Assembly (NCBI GenBank): GCA_026986785.1
Contig: JALSNW010000031.1
Span: 1-64,000 of the forward strand
Direction of reading: 5' to 3'
DNA from: Deltaproteobacteria bacterium
GTDB taxonomy: Bacteria; Desulfobacterota; Dissulfuribacteria; Dissulfuribacterales; QOAL01
Length of the DNA stretch: 64,000 nt
This document shows positions 27,368 to 35,529 of the stretch, piece by piece; within the stretch, counting starts at the first letter, position 1; every line of letters begins with the position of its first letter. Made by a program: the position numbers and the translations under genes. Below the pieces are notes generated by a model. It was not told the origin of the DNA. It did no database searches and saw only the letters and a list, made by a program, of their open reading frames with translations.

Positions 27368-28222
27368 ATGATCAAGAGAATATGCCTCGTTGTCAAACAT
27401 AGAGATCAGAGGCCAGCGGTAGCGGCCCGCAAGATTGAAGAGCACCTCAGGGCAAGAGGTGTAGAAGTCCATCCTGGACCAGTGGAGGAAAGGGATGAGG
27501 CCATAGTAGTCATCGGTGGGGATGGTACGCTTCTGCATGTGGCAGGGCAGGCATTTGTTGCCGAAATCCCTGTGCTCGGCATCAATGCCGGCGGTTTGGG
27601 TTTCTTGACAGAGGTGCATCTCGATGAAATGTTGGAGGCCTTGGATGCCCTTGTGGAAGGCACTTTCACCCTGGACAGGCGTATGGTTCTGGGTGTGAAG
27701 GTCAGGGGTGTCTCCTCTCAGGTTAAAAGAGAATATCTTGCATTGAACGAGGCTGTGATTACTAAAGGCGCCCTCTCCAAGATCATCCAGATAAACTCCT
27801 GGGTAAATGATACCTTTCTTACCGTTTATAGAGGAGACGGACTGATAATCTCCACTGCTACTGGTTCTACTGGTTACAATCTTTCCGCTGGTGGGCCGAT
27901 CATGTACCCAAGTCTCGAGGCCATAGTGTTGACCCCTATCTGCCCTTTTGCCCTGAGCTCCAGGCCCTTGATACTGCCAGGCAATTCTCTCATACGGATT
28001 CAGGTCGAGGACACAGCGGAAGAGGTGTGTCTGGATGTGGATGGTCAGTCTGGGCTTCGGTTGGAACGGGGGGATGTTATTGAAATACAGAGGATGCCAG
28101 GATATCTAAAACTTATCAAATCTCCCCACAGGGACTATTTTACTATCCTCAGGGAAAAATTGGGCTGGACAAGGGGGATGAGCTATCCAGATCAAGCGAA
28201 GTCCCTCTCTAAGGGCCCCTGA
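27368..28222 (+). CDS. nadK: NAD kinase
   Basis: A 284-residue NAD(+)/NADH kinase, making NADP for biosynthesis. The signature VVIGGDGTLL covers residues 47-56, GINAGGLGFLTEV follows near 75, the NEAVI segment lies near 126, and ISTATGSTGYNLSAGGPI near 165 completes the ATP- and NAD-binding site. The ATG directly follows the M16 peptidase stop, so the two are co-transcribed. A short GCCCCTG/CAGGGGC hairpin overlaps its stop (28215-28241) without a T run. Confidence 0.96.
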   Translation: MIKRICLVVKHRDQRPAVAARKIEEHLRARGVEVHPGPVEERDEAIVVIGGDGTLLHVAGQAFVAEIPVLGINAGGLGFLTEVHLDEMLEALDALVEGTFTLDRRMVLGVKVRGVSSQVKREYLALNEAVITKGALSKIIQINSWVNDTFLTVYRGDGLIISTATGSTGYNLSAGGPIMYPSLEAIVLTPICPFALSSRPLILPGNSLIRIQVEDTAEEVCLDVDGQSGLRLERGDVIEIQRMPGYLKLIKSPHRDYFTILREKLGWTRGMSYPDQAKSLSKGP

Positions 28223-28258
28223 CTCACCTGGAGCCAGGGGCTCGGTGGTGCGATTTTA

Positions 28259-28591
28259 TCAGGCCTCGCCTTCTTCCTTCTTTATCTTGGCCATGAGACG
28301 TTCCTTTTCCCGTTCCATGGCCTCTTTTCCTGCCTCCAATGCCGTTTCCAGCACGGTCTTCTTGGTTTCGACTACCTCCTTGCTTTTCTCCAGGAGTTCA
28401 ACAGCCTTTTCTTTGACTTCATCGGCTACCTTGAGGGCCTCGTCTCTGGCAGCAGAGGCCTGATCCTTTATGAGTTCTCTTGCCTCAGGGCCGGATTTTG
28501 GCGTGACAAGCAGTGCCAGACCCGCTCCGACTGCGCCACCCAGCAAAAATGCCAGTGCTACGCTTCCAGCAGAGTAACGACCATCATTCAT
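28259..28591 (-). CDS. YtxH domain protein
   Basis: A 110-residue protein with a glycine-rich membrane anchor (VALAFLLGGAVGAGLALLVTP, residues 9-29) and a long charged helix (KSGPEARELIKDQASAARDE onward) rich in Lys and Glu, the YtxH/gas-vesicle-like layout. Such proteins are envelope or stress associated, with no known enzyme activity. The start is ATG 28591, with GGAGGT seven bases upstream, inside the end of the DUF948 gene, which it overlaps by eight bases. Confidence 0.82.
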   Translation of the reverse strand: MNDGRYSAGSVALAFLLGGAVGAGLALLVTPKSGPEARELIKDQASAARDEALKVADEVKEKAVELLEKSKEVVETKKTVLETALEAGKEAMEREKERLMAKIKKEEGEA

Positions 28592-29222
28592 TTGAGTCAC
28601 CTCCTTTGGTATGGGTGTCCTTGGTGTTTATGTTTTGGGTGAGATATTCCAATGACCTGCGAGCCCCGACTGCCATACTGGCAAGTTGAATCGCAAGTCC
28701 AGTAAGCCCGCCTCTTACTATGCCTGTGGCCATTTTTACAGTTTGGCCAGCCTCGTTGACTGCCTCGAACAGGTTGTCTGTTGCCCTTATCTTGTCCTGG
28801 ATATCCTCGGTGATCTCTTTTGCCCCTGTTACGAGCTCCTTTGTCTCCACGAGGATTGGAGGCACTTCATTTTCAAGCCTTTTCTCCAAGACCTTTTCGA
28901 GCTCTTGATAGGATGTTGCAGTTTGGGATATCACATCCATGAGTCTGGAGGCATCCATCTGGAGATTTTCCACATGGGAACTCGTATCCAAGATGGTCTC
29001 CCTTACACTTTCTTCAAGCTCCCTAATACCTTGTACAGCAGGCCTGATCTCTTTCAGCAGTCTGTTTATGGAGTCAACGCTGGAATTTAATCTATTCAAT
29101 GTGCGGAGTATCCCCCTTACGAGTAAAGCAAAGAGAGACAAAAAAATCCCCAGTGCCAATGCGATCAACATGAAGTAAAGCTGATCTGTCGTCATATTGT
29201 TTAACAGATTTTGTAGGGGCAC
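28584..29222 (-). CDS. DUF948-like membrane protein
   Basis: A 212-residue protein with one N-terminal membrane helix (LYFMLIALALGIFLSLFALLV, residues 15-35) and a long amphipathic coiled coil, then a glycine-containing stretch near 165-185. This is the DUF948 pattern commonly paired with YtxH proteins, as here. The start is GTG 29222 after GGAGGAGATC; ATG at 29195 is less well placed. The pair may form a membrane-linked scaffold; its job is not established. Confidence 0.72.
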   Translation of the reverse strand: MPLQNLLNNMTTDQLYFMLIALALGIFLSLFALLVRGILRTLNRLNSSVDSINRLLKEIRPAVQGIRELEESVRETILDTSSHVENLQMDASRLMDVISQTATSYQELEKVLEKRLENEVPPILVETKELVTGAKEITEDIQDKIRATDNLFEAVNEAGQTVKMATGIVRGGLTGLAIQLASMAVGARRSLEYLTQNINTKDTHTKGGDSNE

Positions 29223-29627
29223 GATCTCCTCCGCTTCTTGTTTCTAAATTGATATCTGTTTATACCAGACAATAAGCAGGCGGTCTCTGATTTTCAACTT
29301 AATTGGCCCTTTTACGAATCAGGAAAGATATCCAGCCATACAATGAGACATGAACCGATTGGATGGGCATTTTAGTAGCTGCCATCATCAAAAAATGTGA
29401 AACTGCTGATTTTTTTATTTCTGTTAGATTTTTTACCATGATTATTATGTCGTTTTTGACAAATAGAAATTGAAAATAGCAACAGGTTATATTATTAATG
29501 ATTTTTATCACTATCATTCATTTTGTTTCATGCTTATTTGTTTTTTTAAGAGATCTCCGGAACGGTCCTCAAGAGGCATCGAACATCAATGTGCAACTGA
29601 AGAGTTTTCTAAAAGGGGGGAAAGAAA
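29223..29627. other. Intergenic region with divergent promoters
   Basis: An AT-rich stretch between DUF948 (minus) and the flavodoxin (plus). Apart from the Fur-like site listed separately I see no gene; the short open frames here have no coding character. Confidence 0.4.
29497..29518 (+). promoter_or_regulatory. Possible Fur box before the flavodoxin gene
   Basis: Read on the minus strand, the segment matches the 19-base Fur consensus at about 13 of 19 positions, with the repeated GAT triplets typical of Fur sites. Flavodoxins are often iron-repressed, which fits. The match is only moderate in a very AT-rich region. Confidence 0.3.
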
Positions 29628-30116
29628 ATGAAAAATTTAGTGGTTTATTCTTCCAAAACCGGTAACACAAAGAAACTGGCCGAGGCCATCTATGAACACA
29701 TTCCTGAAGAAAAAGAGATAAAACCTGTCTCCGAAGCCCCTGATCCCGAAGGATATACCTTTATTGCTGCAGGCTTCAGGATTGAAAATGGGGAACCTGA
29801 CAAGGAAATACAGGAATACCTGAAGAAGATATTGGAAGATTGTCAGGTGTTTTTGTTTGCAACCCATGCATCGGAAAGGGGATCTGAAGTCGTAAAAAAT
29901 GCAATGAAAACAGCGAGAGAGCTTGTCAAAAGGGCCAGGGTTGTAGGAGAATTCGATTGCCTGGGAGAGGTCCCAGAGGATAAACTTCAAGAGGCCAGAG
30001 GGCAATCTCCACTGCCCGAGTGGGTCAAGGATGCAGAAAAGGCAAAAGGTCATCCCAATGAAGAGGATATAAGGGAGTTGTTGAAGCTTTTGGATAGCCT
30101 GGATCTGCCTTGGTAG
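29628..30116 (+). CDS. Flavodoxin family protein
   Basis: A 162-residue flavodoxin-like protein with the FMN phosphate loop VYSSKTGNTKKLAEAIY near residues 5-21 and an FLFATHASERGSE segment near 64-76. It binds FMN and would act as a one-electron carrier or small reductase. The gene has a GGGGGAAAG-type ribosome-binding region upstream and an isolated setting, with the Fur-like site about 110 bases before it. A 10-base hairpin follows the stop (30144-30175). A more specific subfamily cannot be fixed from sequence alone. Confidence 0.82.
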   Translation: MKNLVVYSSKTGNTKKLAEAIYEHIPEEKEIKPVSEAPDPEGYTFIAAGFRIENGEPDKEIQEYLKKILEDCQVFLFATHASERGSEVVKNAMKTARELVKRARVVGEFDCLGEVPEDKLQEARGQSPLPEWVKDAEKAKGHPNEEDIRELLKLLDSLDLPW

Positions 30117-30143
30117 TAGGCGTCGTTGATTCTTTCGCAGTGG

Positions 30144-30175
30144 GGCCTTCTCCATTAGAGATATAGGAGAGGGCC
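30144..30175 (+). terminator. Hairpin after the flavodoxin gene
   Basis: A 10-base stem (30144-30153 with 30166-30175, one G-T pair) and a 12-base loop lie just after the flavodoxin stop. No T run follows, so its role as a terminator is uncertain. Confidence 0.3.
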
Positions 30176-30181
30176 GTTCAT

Positions 30182-30413
30182 CCCAGATTACGTACTTCCC
30201 GTGCCTGAAAAACAAAACAATTCCTTTGAACCCAGATTATGCACTCCAAATGCCTGAGTAAAGATTTTTTACAAAAAATCAGGTAGTTATCTACATTTTT
30301 TCCAGATAGATACGTTCACCCAAAAGCGAGAGAACCTATCCGTGACAAGTCCCCTGGTGATTGACACCATGAGGGGCTGACAATCGTGCCGAATCCACCT
30401 TGTTGTCGGACAG
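30182..30413 (+). repeat. Longest copy of a dispersed noncoding repeat
   Basis: Two left-end motifs of the form CCCAGATTA(C/T)G lie at 30182 and 30231 as a near-tandem pair about 49 bases apart. A right module ending TTGTTGTCGGACAG lies at 30375-30413. The right module matches 56520-56550 closely and 54038-54138 more loosely, and the left motif recurs at 50979, 56459 and, inverted, 47254. No open reading frame is convincing, so this looks like a decayed or miniature mobile element. It fills much of the 631-base gap before cmk. Confidence 0.6.
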
Positions 30414-30613
30414 TAGGGAAAAGGCCAGTTATATCGCTATCCAAATAGTTCTTATTGCAACTAATAAATACGAAAATGTTGCTATATGTATTGTTTGCCT
30501 GTGCCTCTATAATCAACATCATACCCAAGAAATGTCTTGTATAGTCTAAGTGATCCCATAGCAAAGTGAAAAATATATCAAAATAAAAATAACAATAACA
30601 TGGTTAAGTATTC

Positions 30614-30641
30614 TTGAGCGAATTGAAAAAAAGTGTATAGT
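30614..30641 (+). promoter_or_regulatory. Promoter candidate for cmk
   Basis: TTGAGC (30614-30619) and TATAGT (30636-30641) are 16 bases apart, with suitable spacing to the downstream gene about 107 bases away. Both hexamers are near consensus, but the surroundings are AT-rich. Confidence 0.35.
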
Positions 30642-30747
30642 TTGGTCGCATTGTATTTGTTTGATGTGTCCTTTTTCACTTATTCTCTCTAAAAAAGGGG
30701 CTTAATGGGGTTCGTATCGATTGTGATGAAAAAGGTGGGGAATAGCT

Positions 30748-31404
30748 GTGATTATCACTATTGACGGGCCGGCAGGTGCAGGTAAGAGCTCGGTGAGTAA
30801 GGAGTTGGCCAGGAGGTTGGCTCTGACATATTTGGACAGTGGTGCCATGTATCGCGCCCTGGCACTTTATATGTTGGAAAAAGGTGTCGATATAGACGAT
30901 GAGGCAGCAGTGACGGAACACCTGGACCATGTGAAGATAGGCTTTAAAAATGGCTCTATCTATCTTGGTTCCAGGGACGTTTCAGATCTCATACGCACGC
31001 CTGAGATAGATGTGGCATCTTCAGCCGTCTCCAGGATCCCTGCTGTTAGAAAGTATCTTACCCAGCTCCAGAAAGAGATCGGGAGAAAGGGCAATATTGT
31101 GGCAGAGGGAAGAGATATGGGTACCGTTGTCTTTCCCGAGGCGGATTTTAAGTTTTTTTTGACTGCCTCACCAGAGGAAAGGGCCAAAAGGAGAATGGCC
31201 CAGTTGGAGAGCAGGAAGAAAAATATAGTAAAGCATGAAATTATATTGCAGCAAATTAAAAAACGTGATAAAGCTGATACCAATAGGGCTATTGCGCCCT
31301 TAAGGCCGGCCAATGATGCTATTGTTATAGATTCCACAAATCTATCCTTTCAAGAAGTGGTAGAGAAGATCATTGATATAATACATGAAGGGAAAAAGAG
31401 GTAA
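30748..31404 (+). CDS. cmk: Cytidylate kinase
   Basis: A 218-residue (d)CMP kinase. The P-loop GPAGAGKSS is at residues 7-15, YLDSGAMYRALAL follows near 28, VAEGRDMGTVVFP near 115 and the R-rich lid KRRMAQL near 150. It starts at GTG 30748, with GGTGGGGA upstream. The marR-like gene starts just after its stop. It is an essential nucleotide-pool enzyme; no other nucleotide gene is adjacent. Confidence 0.95.
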   Translation: MIITIDGPAGAGKSSVSKELARRLALTYLDSGAMYRALALYMLEKGVDIDDEAAVTEHLDHVKIGFKNGSIYLGSRDVSDLIRTPEIDVASSAVSRIPAVRKYLTQLQKEIGRKGNIVAEGRDMGTVVFPEADFKFFLTASPEERAKRRMAQLESRKKNIVKHEIILQQIKKRDKADTNRAIAPLRPANDAIVIDSTNLSFQEVVEKIIDIIHEGKKR

Positions 31405-31408
31405 AAAA

Positions 31409-31888
31409 GTGACGAAGATGAAACCCAGTAAAGAAGAATTCACCTTTAGTGTGGACAACTGCCTTGGTTTTATTGCAAATAGGTTGGTTAAGTCCTTTCT
31501 AAAGGTATTAGATCACAAATTGACGGATTTCAACCTGACAGGGGCCCAGTTCTGTGTCCTGACAAAATTGTTCGAAGAAGAAGGGCTCACCCAGACGCAG
31601 CTTGCCCAGAGACTATATATCGAGAGCCCCACCCTGGTCAGGACCTTGGACAGGTTGGAAGAGGCAAATCTGATAGAAAGACGCAGGGTTCCTGAAGATC
31701 GTCGAGCCTTCCATATCTTTCTGACGGATAAGGGTCGGTCCTTGGAAGATCTTCTCATGGAGAAAGGTCGGGAAGTCCATGAGATCGCTGTACAGGGTAT
31801 GACCAAGGATGACGTTCAACAACTGAAAGACATGTTGTTTCTCTTGTGGCATAACTTGGAAGAAGGGGCAGAGGAGTTGGCCAAATAA
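31409..31888 (+). CDS. MarR family transcriptional regulator
   Basis: A regulator of about 159 residues with a winged helix: GLTQTQLAQRLYIESPTLVR is the HTH and LIERRRVPEDRRAFHIFLTD is the wing. N- and C-terminal helices form the dimer interface. It starts at GTG 31409 (GAGGT six bases upstream) or ATG 31418. It lies directly downstream of cmk and before a small lipoprotein, so it may regulate that gene or an efflux function elsewhere. The ligand is unknown. Confidence 0.88.
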   Translation: MTKMKPSKEEFTFSVDNCLGFIANRLVKSFLKVLDHKLTDFNLTGAQFCVLTKLFEEEGLTQTQLAQRLYIESPTLVRTLDRLEEANLIERRRVPEDRRAFHIFLTDKGRSLEDLLMEKGREVHEIAVQGMTKDDVQQLKDMLFLLWHNLEEGAEELAK

Positions 31889-31894
31889 TTCAGA

Positions 31895-32287
31895 GTGAAG
31901 CTATCGAAAGCAAATACCATTTGTCCCTTCCTGATCCTGTGTTTTTTATTGCCGGCCCTTCAAGCCTGCTCTCAAAAAGCAGTGATAGTCACGGCAGATC
32001 CAGATATAATAAAAGGATGCGATGGCTCTTTTGCCCTATTGGGCAGTCAGAGCAACTCGGCCAGAGGTCTTCTTTTGAGACTCTGCACCCGGGATCTTTC
32101 TGGTATCCTGGAGATGTCAGGGTTGGATCCAGGGGAAAAGGGGGAAATCCAAAGACTTCTCTGTACTTCTTCTGGTAGTCCAGAAAAATTTAAAAAATTT
32201 TTTTCACAACTCACCCCAAGGCAAAGATCGGCCCTGACAAGGGCATTCGAGTTCTTTGGTTATGAGATAAACGGGTACGGATGTTGA
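31895..32287 (+). CDS. Small predicted lipoprotein
   Basis: A 130-residue protein with a lipoprotein signal: basic start KLSKANT, hydrophobic FLILCFLLP and lipobox LQAC (Cys25). The mature part holds further cysteines (about 41, 63, 90 and a C-terminal GYGC) that could form disulfides. I recognise no family. It starts at GTG 31895, six bases after marR, without a clear ribosome-binding site. Confidence 0.55.
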   Translation: MKLSKANTICPFLILCFLLPALQACSQKAVIVTADPDIIKGCDGSFALLGSQSNSARGLLLRLCTRDLSGILEMSGLDPGEKGEIQRLLCTSSGSPEKFKKFFSQLTPRQRSALTRAFEFFGYEINGYGC

Positions 32288-32391
32288 TGGTTGAGCCTCG
32301 TTTTGTCGATGAACCTCTTGAGGCCCTCGTGCCGAATGTGGAGCTGAATCAGGTTGCAGCTGGTCCAAGGGAAGCTATGCAATCCAGATGA
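32281..32391 (+). CDS. Possible 36-codon ORF after the lipoprotein gene
   Basis: An ATG at 32281 overlaps the lipoprotein stop and opens a 36-codon frame (VEPRFVDEPLEALVPNVELN and a further segment) ending exactly where the convergent hybrid kinase ends. Codon use looks gene-like but no family is recognised, so it may be noise or a fragment. Confidence 0.2.
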   Translation: MLMVEPRFVDEPLEALVPNVELNQVAAGPREAMQSR

Positions 32392-34542
32392 TCATTGTTT
32401 CCAGGTTGGAAACAGTTTGTTTATTACATTCAATATGTTTTGCAAGCGAAAGGGCTTGGAAATAACTTCATCTATACACTTGCCTGAAAGGTCCTTGCCT
32501 TCATAACCTGCCCCCCATCCAGTCATGAGGACTACAGGTATGTCCTGGTTTTTCTCCTTTACGGCCTTGGCTATTTCCCATCCGCTTATTCCAGGCATGC
32601 CGAGATCTGTTAATACGAGATCGAAATCTTCATCTTTTATGATATCCAATGCCTGTTCCGAAACACTGCATGCTATGACTTCATGGCCTACTTCCTTTAA
32701 CATGAGCTTGATGAGATCAACGATCTGTGGTTCGTCATCGATTACCAGGATCTTTAGGTTCCGGGTCCCTGAAATCTCTGGCCCTTCTTCTTGTTCCAAT
32801 GTCTCCTCCTCGACTTGGGATTGACAGGGAAGAATTATGCTGAACGTGGTGCCAAGGCCTTTTTCAGATTCTACCTCTATTTTCCCTCCAGCATTTGTAA
32901 CTAGACCATAGACAATACTGAGGCCAAGTCCAGAGCTGCCCACATCCTTGGTGGTGAAGTATGGGTCGAAGATATGTTTCTTCGTGTCAGGATCCATGCC
33001 AGTGCCAGTGTCAGAGACATCGATTACGGCCTTGGAATCCATCAGATAGGTTTTGATTTTGATCTTACCGCCTTTGGGCATCGCATCAACGGCATTGAGG
33101 ATGAGGTTGGTAAGGATCTCCCTCAATTCATAGCCGGGCATGTCTATGATCAAGGAGGAATCGAGTTCCGTTTCTATCTCTACGAGGCATCCCTTTTTCT
33201 GGCAGCTATCCTTCCACATGGGTTTTGTAAGCTCGACTGCCTCCATCACTATGTCGGCGATACAGGTTGTCTGTTTGGTATCGGTCTTGGGGGAAGAGGT
33301 TTGGCGCACGAAACCCTGTAATCGTTTTATTGTCTTCGCCCCATCCTGTACACATAGTTCTATGTTTTTGAGGCGTTTGGCATAGGGGGTATTGTCAAGC
33401 TCCAGTTGTAATAGCTCGACATTGCCGAGTATGGCCATTAGCAGGTTGTTGAAATCGTGGGCAATGCCTGCAGCCATGGAACCAAGTGCCCTGAGTTTTT
33501 CTTCCCTGATCTTTCGTTCAGAGTCTTCATGCTGGTCCGAGATGTCATGGATGACGATTATACCACCTTGCTTTTGGTCATTTTTATCTATTATAGGATG
33601 GAAAAATATATCTGCCAGAAAAGTGGTGCCATCCTGTCTCAGAAGCCTTACACCGTGGAGTTTGGCAAGGTGTTTCGTCTTTATTGCCTTTGAAATGGAA
33701 AGAAAGGCAGTGGTATCGAAAAAGAACCTGCCCAGGCCTTCCTTGATGATATCTTCTTCATTACACTTGAGGAGCTTTTTGAAACCACGGTTTATCTTTC
33801 TTATTTCGCCTGATGCATCTGTCAGGCAGATTCCCTGGGGAGCACTATCTATTGCAGCCTCGAGGTATTCTATGTTTTGGCCCTTTTCCCCTTCCTGTTG
33901 TGTCAGTGCCCTGGTATTTGCCTCAACGATATTTTGTATGTGGTAATGGCTGTTGTTCAGGAGTTCGTGATATTCTTTTTCTTGGATGATATGTCCCATC
34001 ACCTGGGTAATGATGATGAGATTTCTTTTCAGGTGGTTGGAAAAGGGGCGTTTTTTTGTGGAACTCAGATTGAGAACGCCCTTTGAGGAGATGGGCAGGC
34101 AGGCCATGGAGGCGGGGATGAATTTGGCGTTTTCCACCTCTGGAATCTTGTCTTTGGCACTATCTTCAATGAACAGGGGCTGTTGTGAATCAAAGACAGC
34201 CCAGGCTATGCTTTCCCCCCTTTTGAAATAGAGGTCCTTGTTGTACTCAATCTTTTTCTTGGTCTCCATCAGGACCTGGCTGAGCCCTTTTGCTGCCACC
34301 AATCTGAGGACTTCTCTCTGGGGGTCATAGAGTAGCAGGGAGATGTTTTCGAAGGGGGTCTCTTCGGCCAGAATATCAACGATGATGCTACAAAGATCCT
34401 CGCTGGAGTGGGCACTTGGACTGAGTTCTATCAGTCGAAGTACGATACCGAGGGCCTCCATGTGCCTCATGCGATCCTTTTCGAGCTCTAAGACGGTTTT
34501 TTTTATCCTGGCCAGATCCATATGTCCTGATTCGAGATTCAT
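32392..34542 (-). CDS. Hybrid sensor histidine kinase (GAF-PAS-HisKA-HATPase-REC)
   Basis: A 716-residue cytoplasmic hybrid kinase. A GAF domain covers about residues 20-200, PAS about 225-345 (CLTDASGEIRKINRGFKKLL), then HisKA with the histidine in [20 protein letters not shown], HATPase with NLILNAVDAMPKGG, DTGTGMD and GSSGLGLSIVYG, and a C-terminal receiver (VIDDEPQIVD, phospho-Asp in LVLTDLGMPG, Lys in ISKPF). No membrane helix is visible, so it senses something in the cytoplasm. It is followed in the same direction upstream by an HDOD protein gene, 21 bases away. Confidence 0.92.
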   Translation of the reverse strand: MNLESGHMDLARIKKTVLELEKDRMRHMEALGIVLRLIELSPSAHSSEDLCSIIVDILAEETPFENISLLLYDPQREVLRLVAAKGLSQVLMETKKKIEYNKDLYFKRGESIAWAVFDSQQPLFIEDSAKDKIPEVENAKFIPASMACLPISSKGVLNLSSTKKRPFSNHLKRNLIIITQVMGHIIQEKEYHELLNNSHYHIQNIVEANTRALTQQEGEKGQNIEYLEAAIDSAPQGICLTDASGEIRKINRGFKKLLKCNEEDIIKEGLGRFFFDTTAFLSISKAIKTKHLAKLHGVRLLRQDGTTFLADIFFHPIIDKNDQKQGGIIVIHDISDQHEDSERKIREEKLRALGSMAAGIAHDFNNLLMAILGNVELLQLELDNTPYAKRLKNIELCVQDGAKTIKRLQGFVRQTSSPKTDTKQTTCIADIVMEAVELTKPMWKDSCQKKGCLVEIETELDSSLIIDMPGYELREILTNLILNAVDAMPKGGKIKIKTYLMDSKAVIDVSDTGTGMDPDTKKHIFDPYFTTKDVGSSGLGLSIVYGLVTNAGGKIEVESEKGLGTTFSIILPCQSQVEEETLEQEEGPEISGTRNLKILVIDDEPQIVDLIKLMLKEVGHEVIACSVSEQALDIIKDEDFDLVLTDLGMPGISGWEIAKAVKEKNQDIPVVLMTGWGAGYEGKDLSGKCIDEVISKPFRLQNILNVINKLFPTWKQ

Positions 34543-34563
34543 GCCTACTTAGAAGCCATTTTC

Positions 34564-35451
34564 TTACTGCGTTCCAACGAGCACAGAGGCTATCTGGCAT
34601 ACCTCTTCCTTCAATTCCTCTGCCTTTTCCGTGAGGATATCCAATCTGTCAAAGTCTATACCTGCCAGTGCCATGACCCGTGGATTTGGAAGGTCTACCT
34701 TCGCCCCCCTCTTTTCAGTTTCCTCCAATGTCCTGGCAATGAATGCGCCAATCTGCACGAGTGCACACTCCCGTGCGTACCTTGTCGATGAAAATGGTTC
34801 GTGATGGTACTTGAGAGCTGCCTTCAATTTTTCCGAAAAGCCCCACTTTATGGCGAGCCAGCCCCCTATCTCTGTGTGAGATAGGCCATAGGCTTCCTCA
34901 GCCTTACTAATGGGCATATCTTTTTTCCTGCTTAAAAGGGCGATGCTATTGAATCTGTCAGGCATGGTGGCAGCAGTAGCCAAGCGCCCGAGATCATGGA
35001 GAAGGCCCATGAGATAGATATCTTCGTCCTGGATCCATTCGTGGTCCTTTGCCAGTTCCTTGCAGCAAAAAGAGGTCAGGAGGTTGTGGGTCCAAAACGT
35101 ATAGAACGAAAACCCCTTTGGCAGGAGTTTTGGCTTGAATTGGTTTACCAGGCATATGGCCAGGCAAAGGTTTCTCACTTCCTTAATGCCAATGACCATT
35201 ACGGCACGCTCCAGGTCCACTATAGACCTCCTGAAACCATAATAGGCGCTATTTGCTATCTTCAGAAGCTGGGATGTGAGGGCGGCATCCGATTTGATGG
35301 TGGCACTGATGTCGGTAAAGGTAGTGTTTTTGTCTGTGACCGATGCCAGGAGCCTGGCCACGATAGGACTTGGAGCAGGCAGATATTCCAACTCCGCTAT
35401 CTTGCCTTGTGCCTCTTCTACGATTACGGTATTTTCCATAGTTTTTACCAT
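34564..35451 (-). CDS. HDOD domain signalling protein
   Basis: A 295-residue protein dominated by an HDOD domain: LPAPSPIVARLLASVTD at the start, LLKIANSAYYGFRRSIVDLE near 70, LMGLLHDLGRLA near 145 and HTEIGGWLAIKWGFSEKLK near 195. HDOD proteins are HD-related signal proteins, often without hydrolase activity; here the HD pair of LLHDLGRL is retained but other catalytic residues look absent. It sits directly upstream of the hybrid kinase and is probably in the same operon, suggesting a shared pathway. Confidence 0.87.
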   Translation of the reverse strand: MVKTMENTVIVEEAQGKIAELEYLPAPSPIVARLLASVTDKNTTFTDISATIKSDAALTSQLLKIANSAYYGFRRSIVDLERAVMVIGIKEVRNLCLAICLVNQFKPKLLPKGFSFYTFWTHNLLTSFCCKELAKDHEWIQDEDIYLMGLLHDLGRLATAATMPDRFNSIALLSRKKDMPISKAEEAYGLSHTEIGGWLAIKWGFSEKLKAALKYHHEPFSSTRYARECALVQIGAFIARTLEETEKRGAKVDLPNPRVMALAGIDFDRLDILTEKAEELKEEVCQIASVLVGTQ

Positions 35452-35529
35452 TTGGGTCTCATCTCTTGTATCTATATCGGCGGATAAAAGAGAAGGTCTT
35501 TAATTATTTTTCAAAAAGTTGGAGAAGGA

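Noticed and set aside
30316-30564. 82-codon minus-strand ORF after the flavodoxin
   Set aside because: It overlaps the dispersed repeat and has no ribosome-binding site or recognisable domain.
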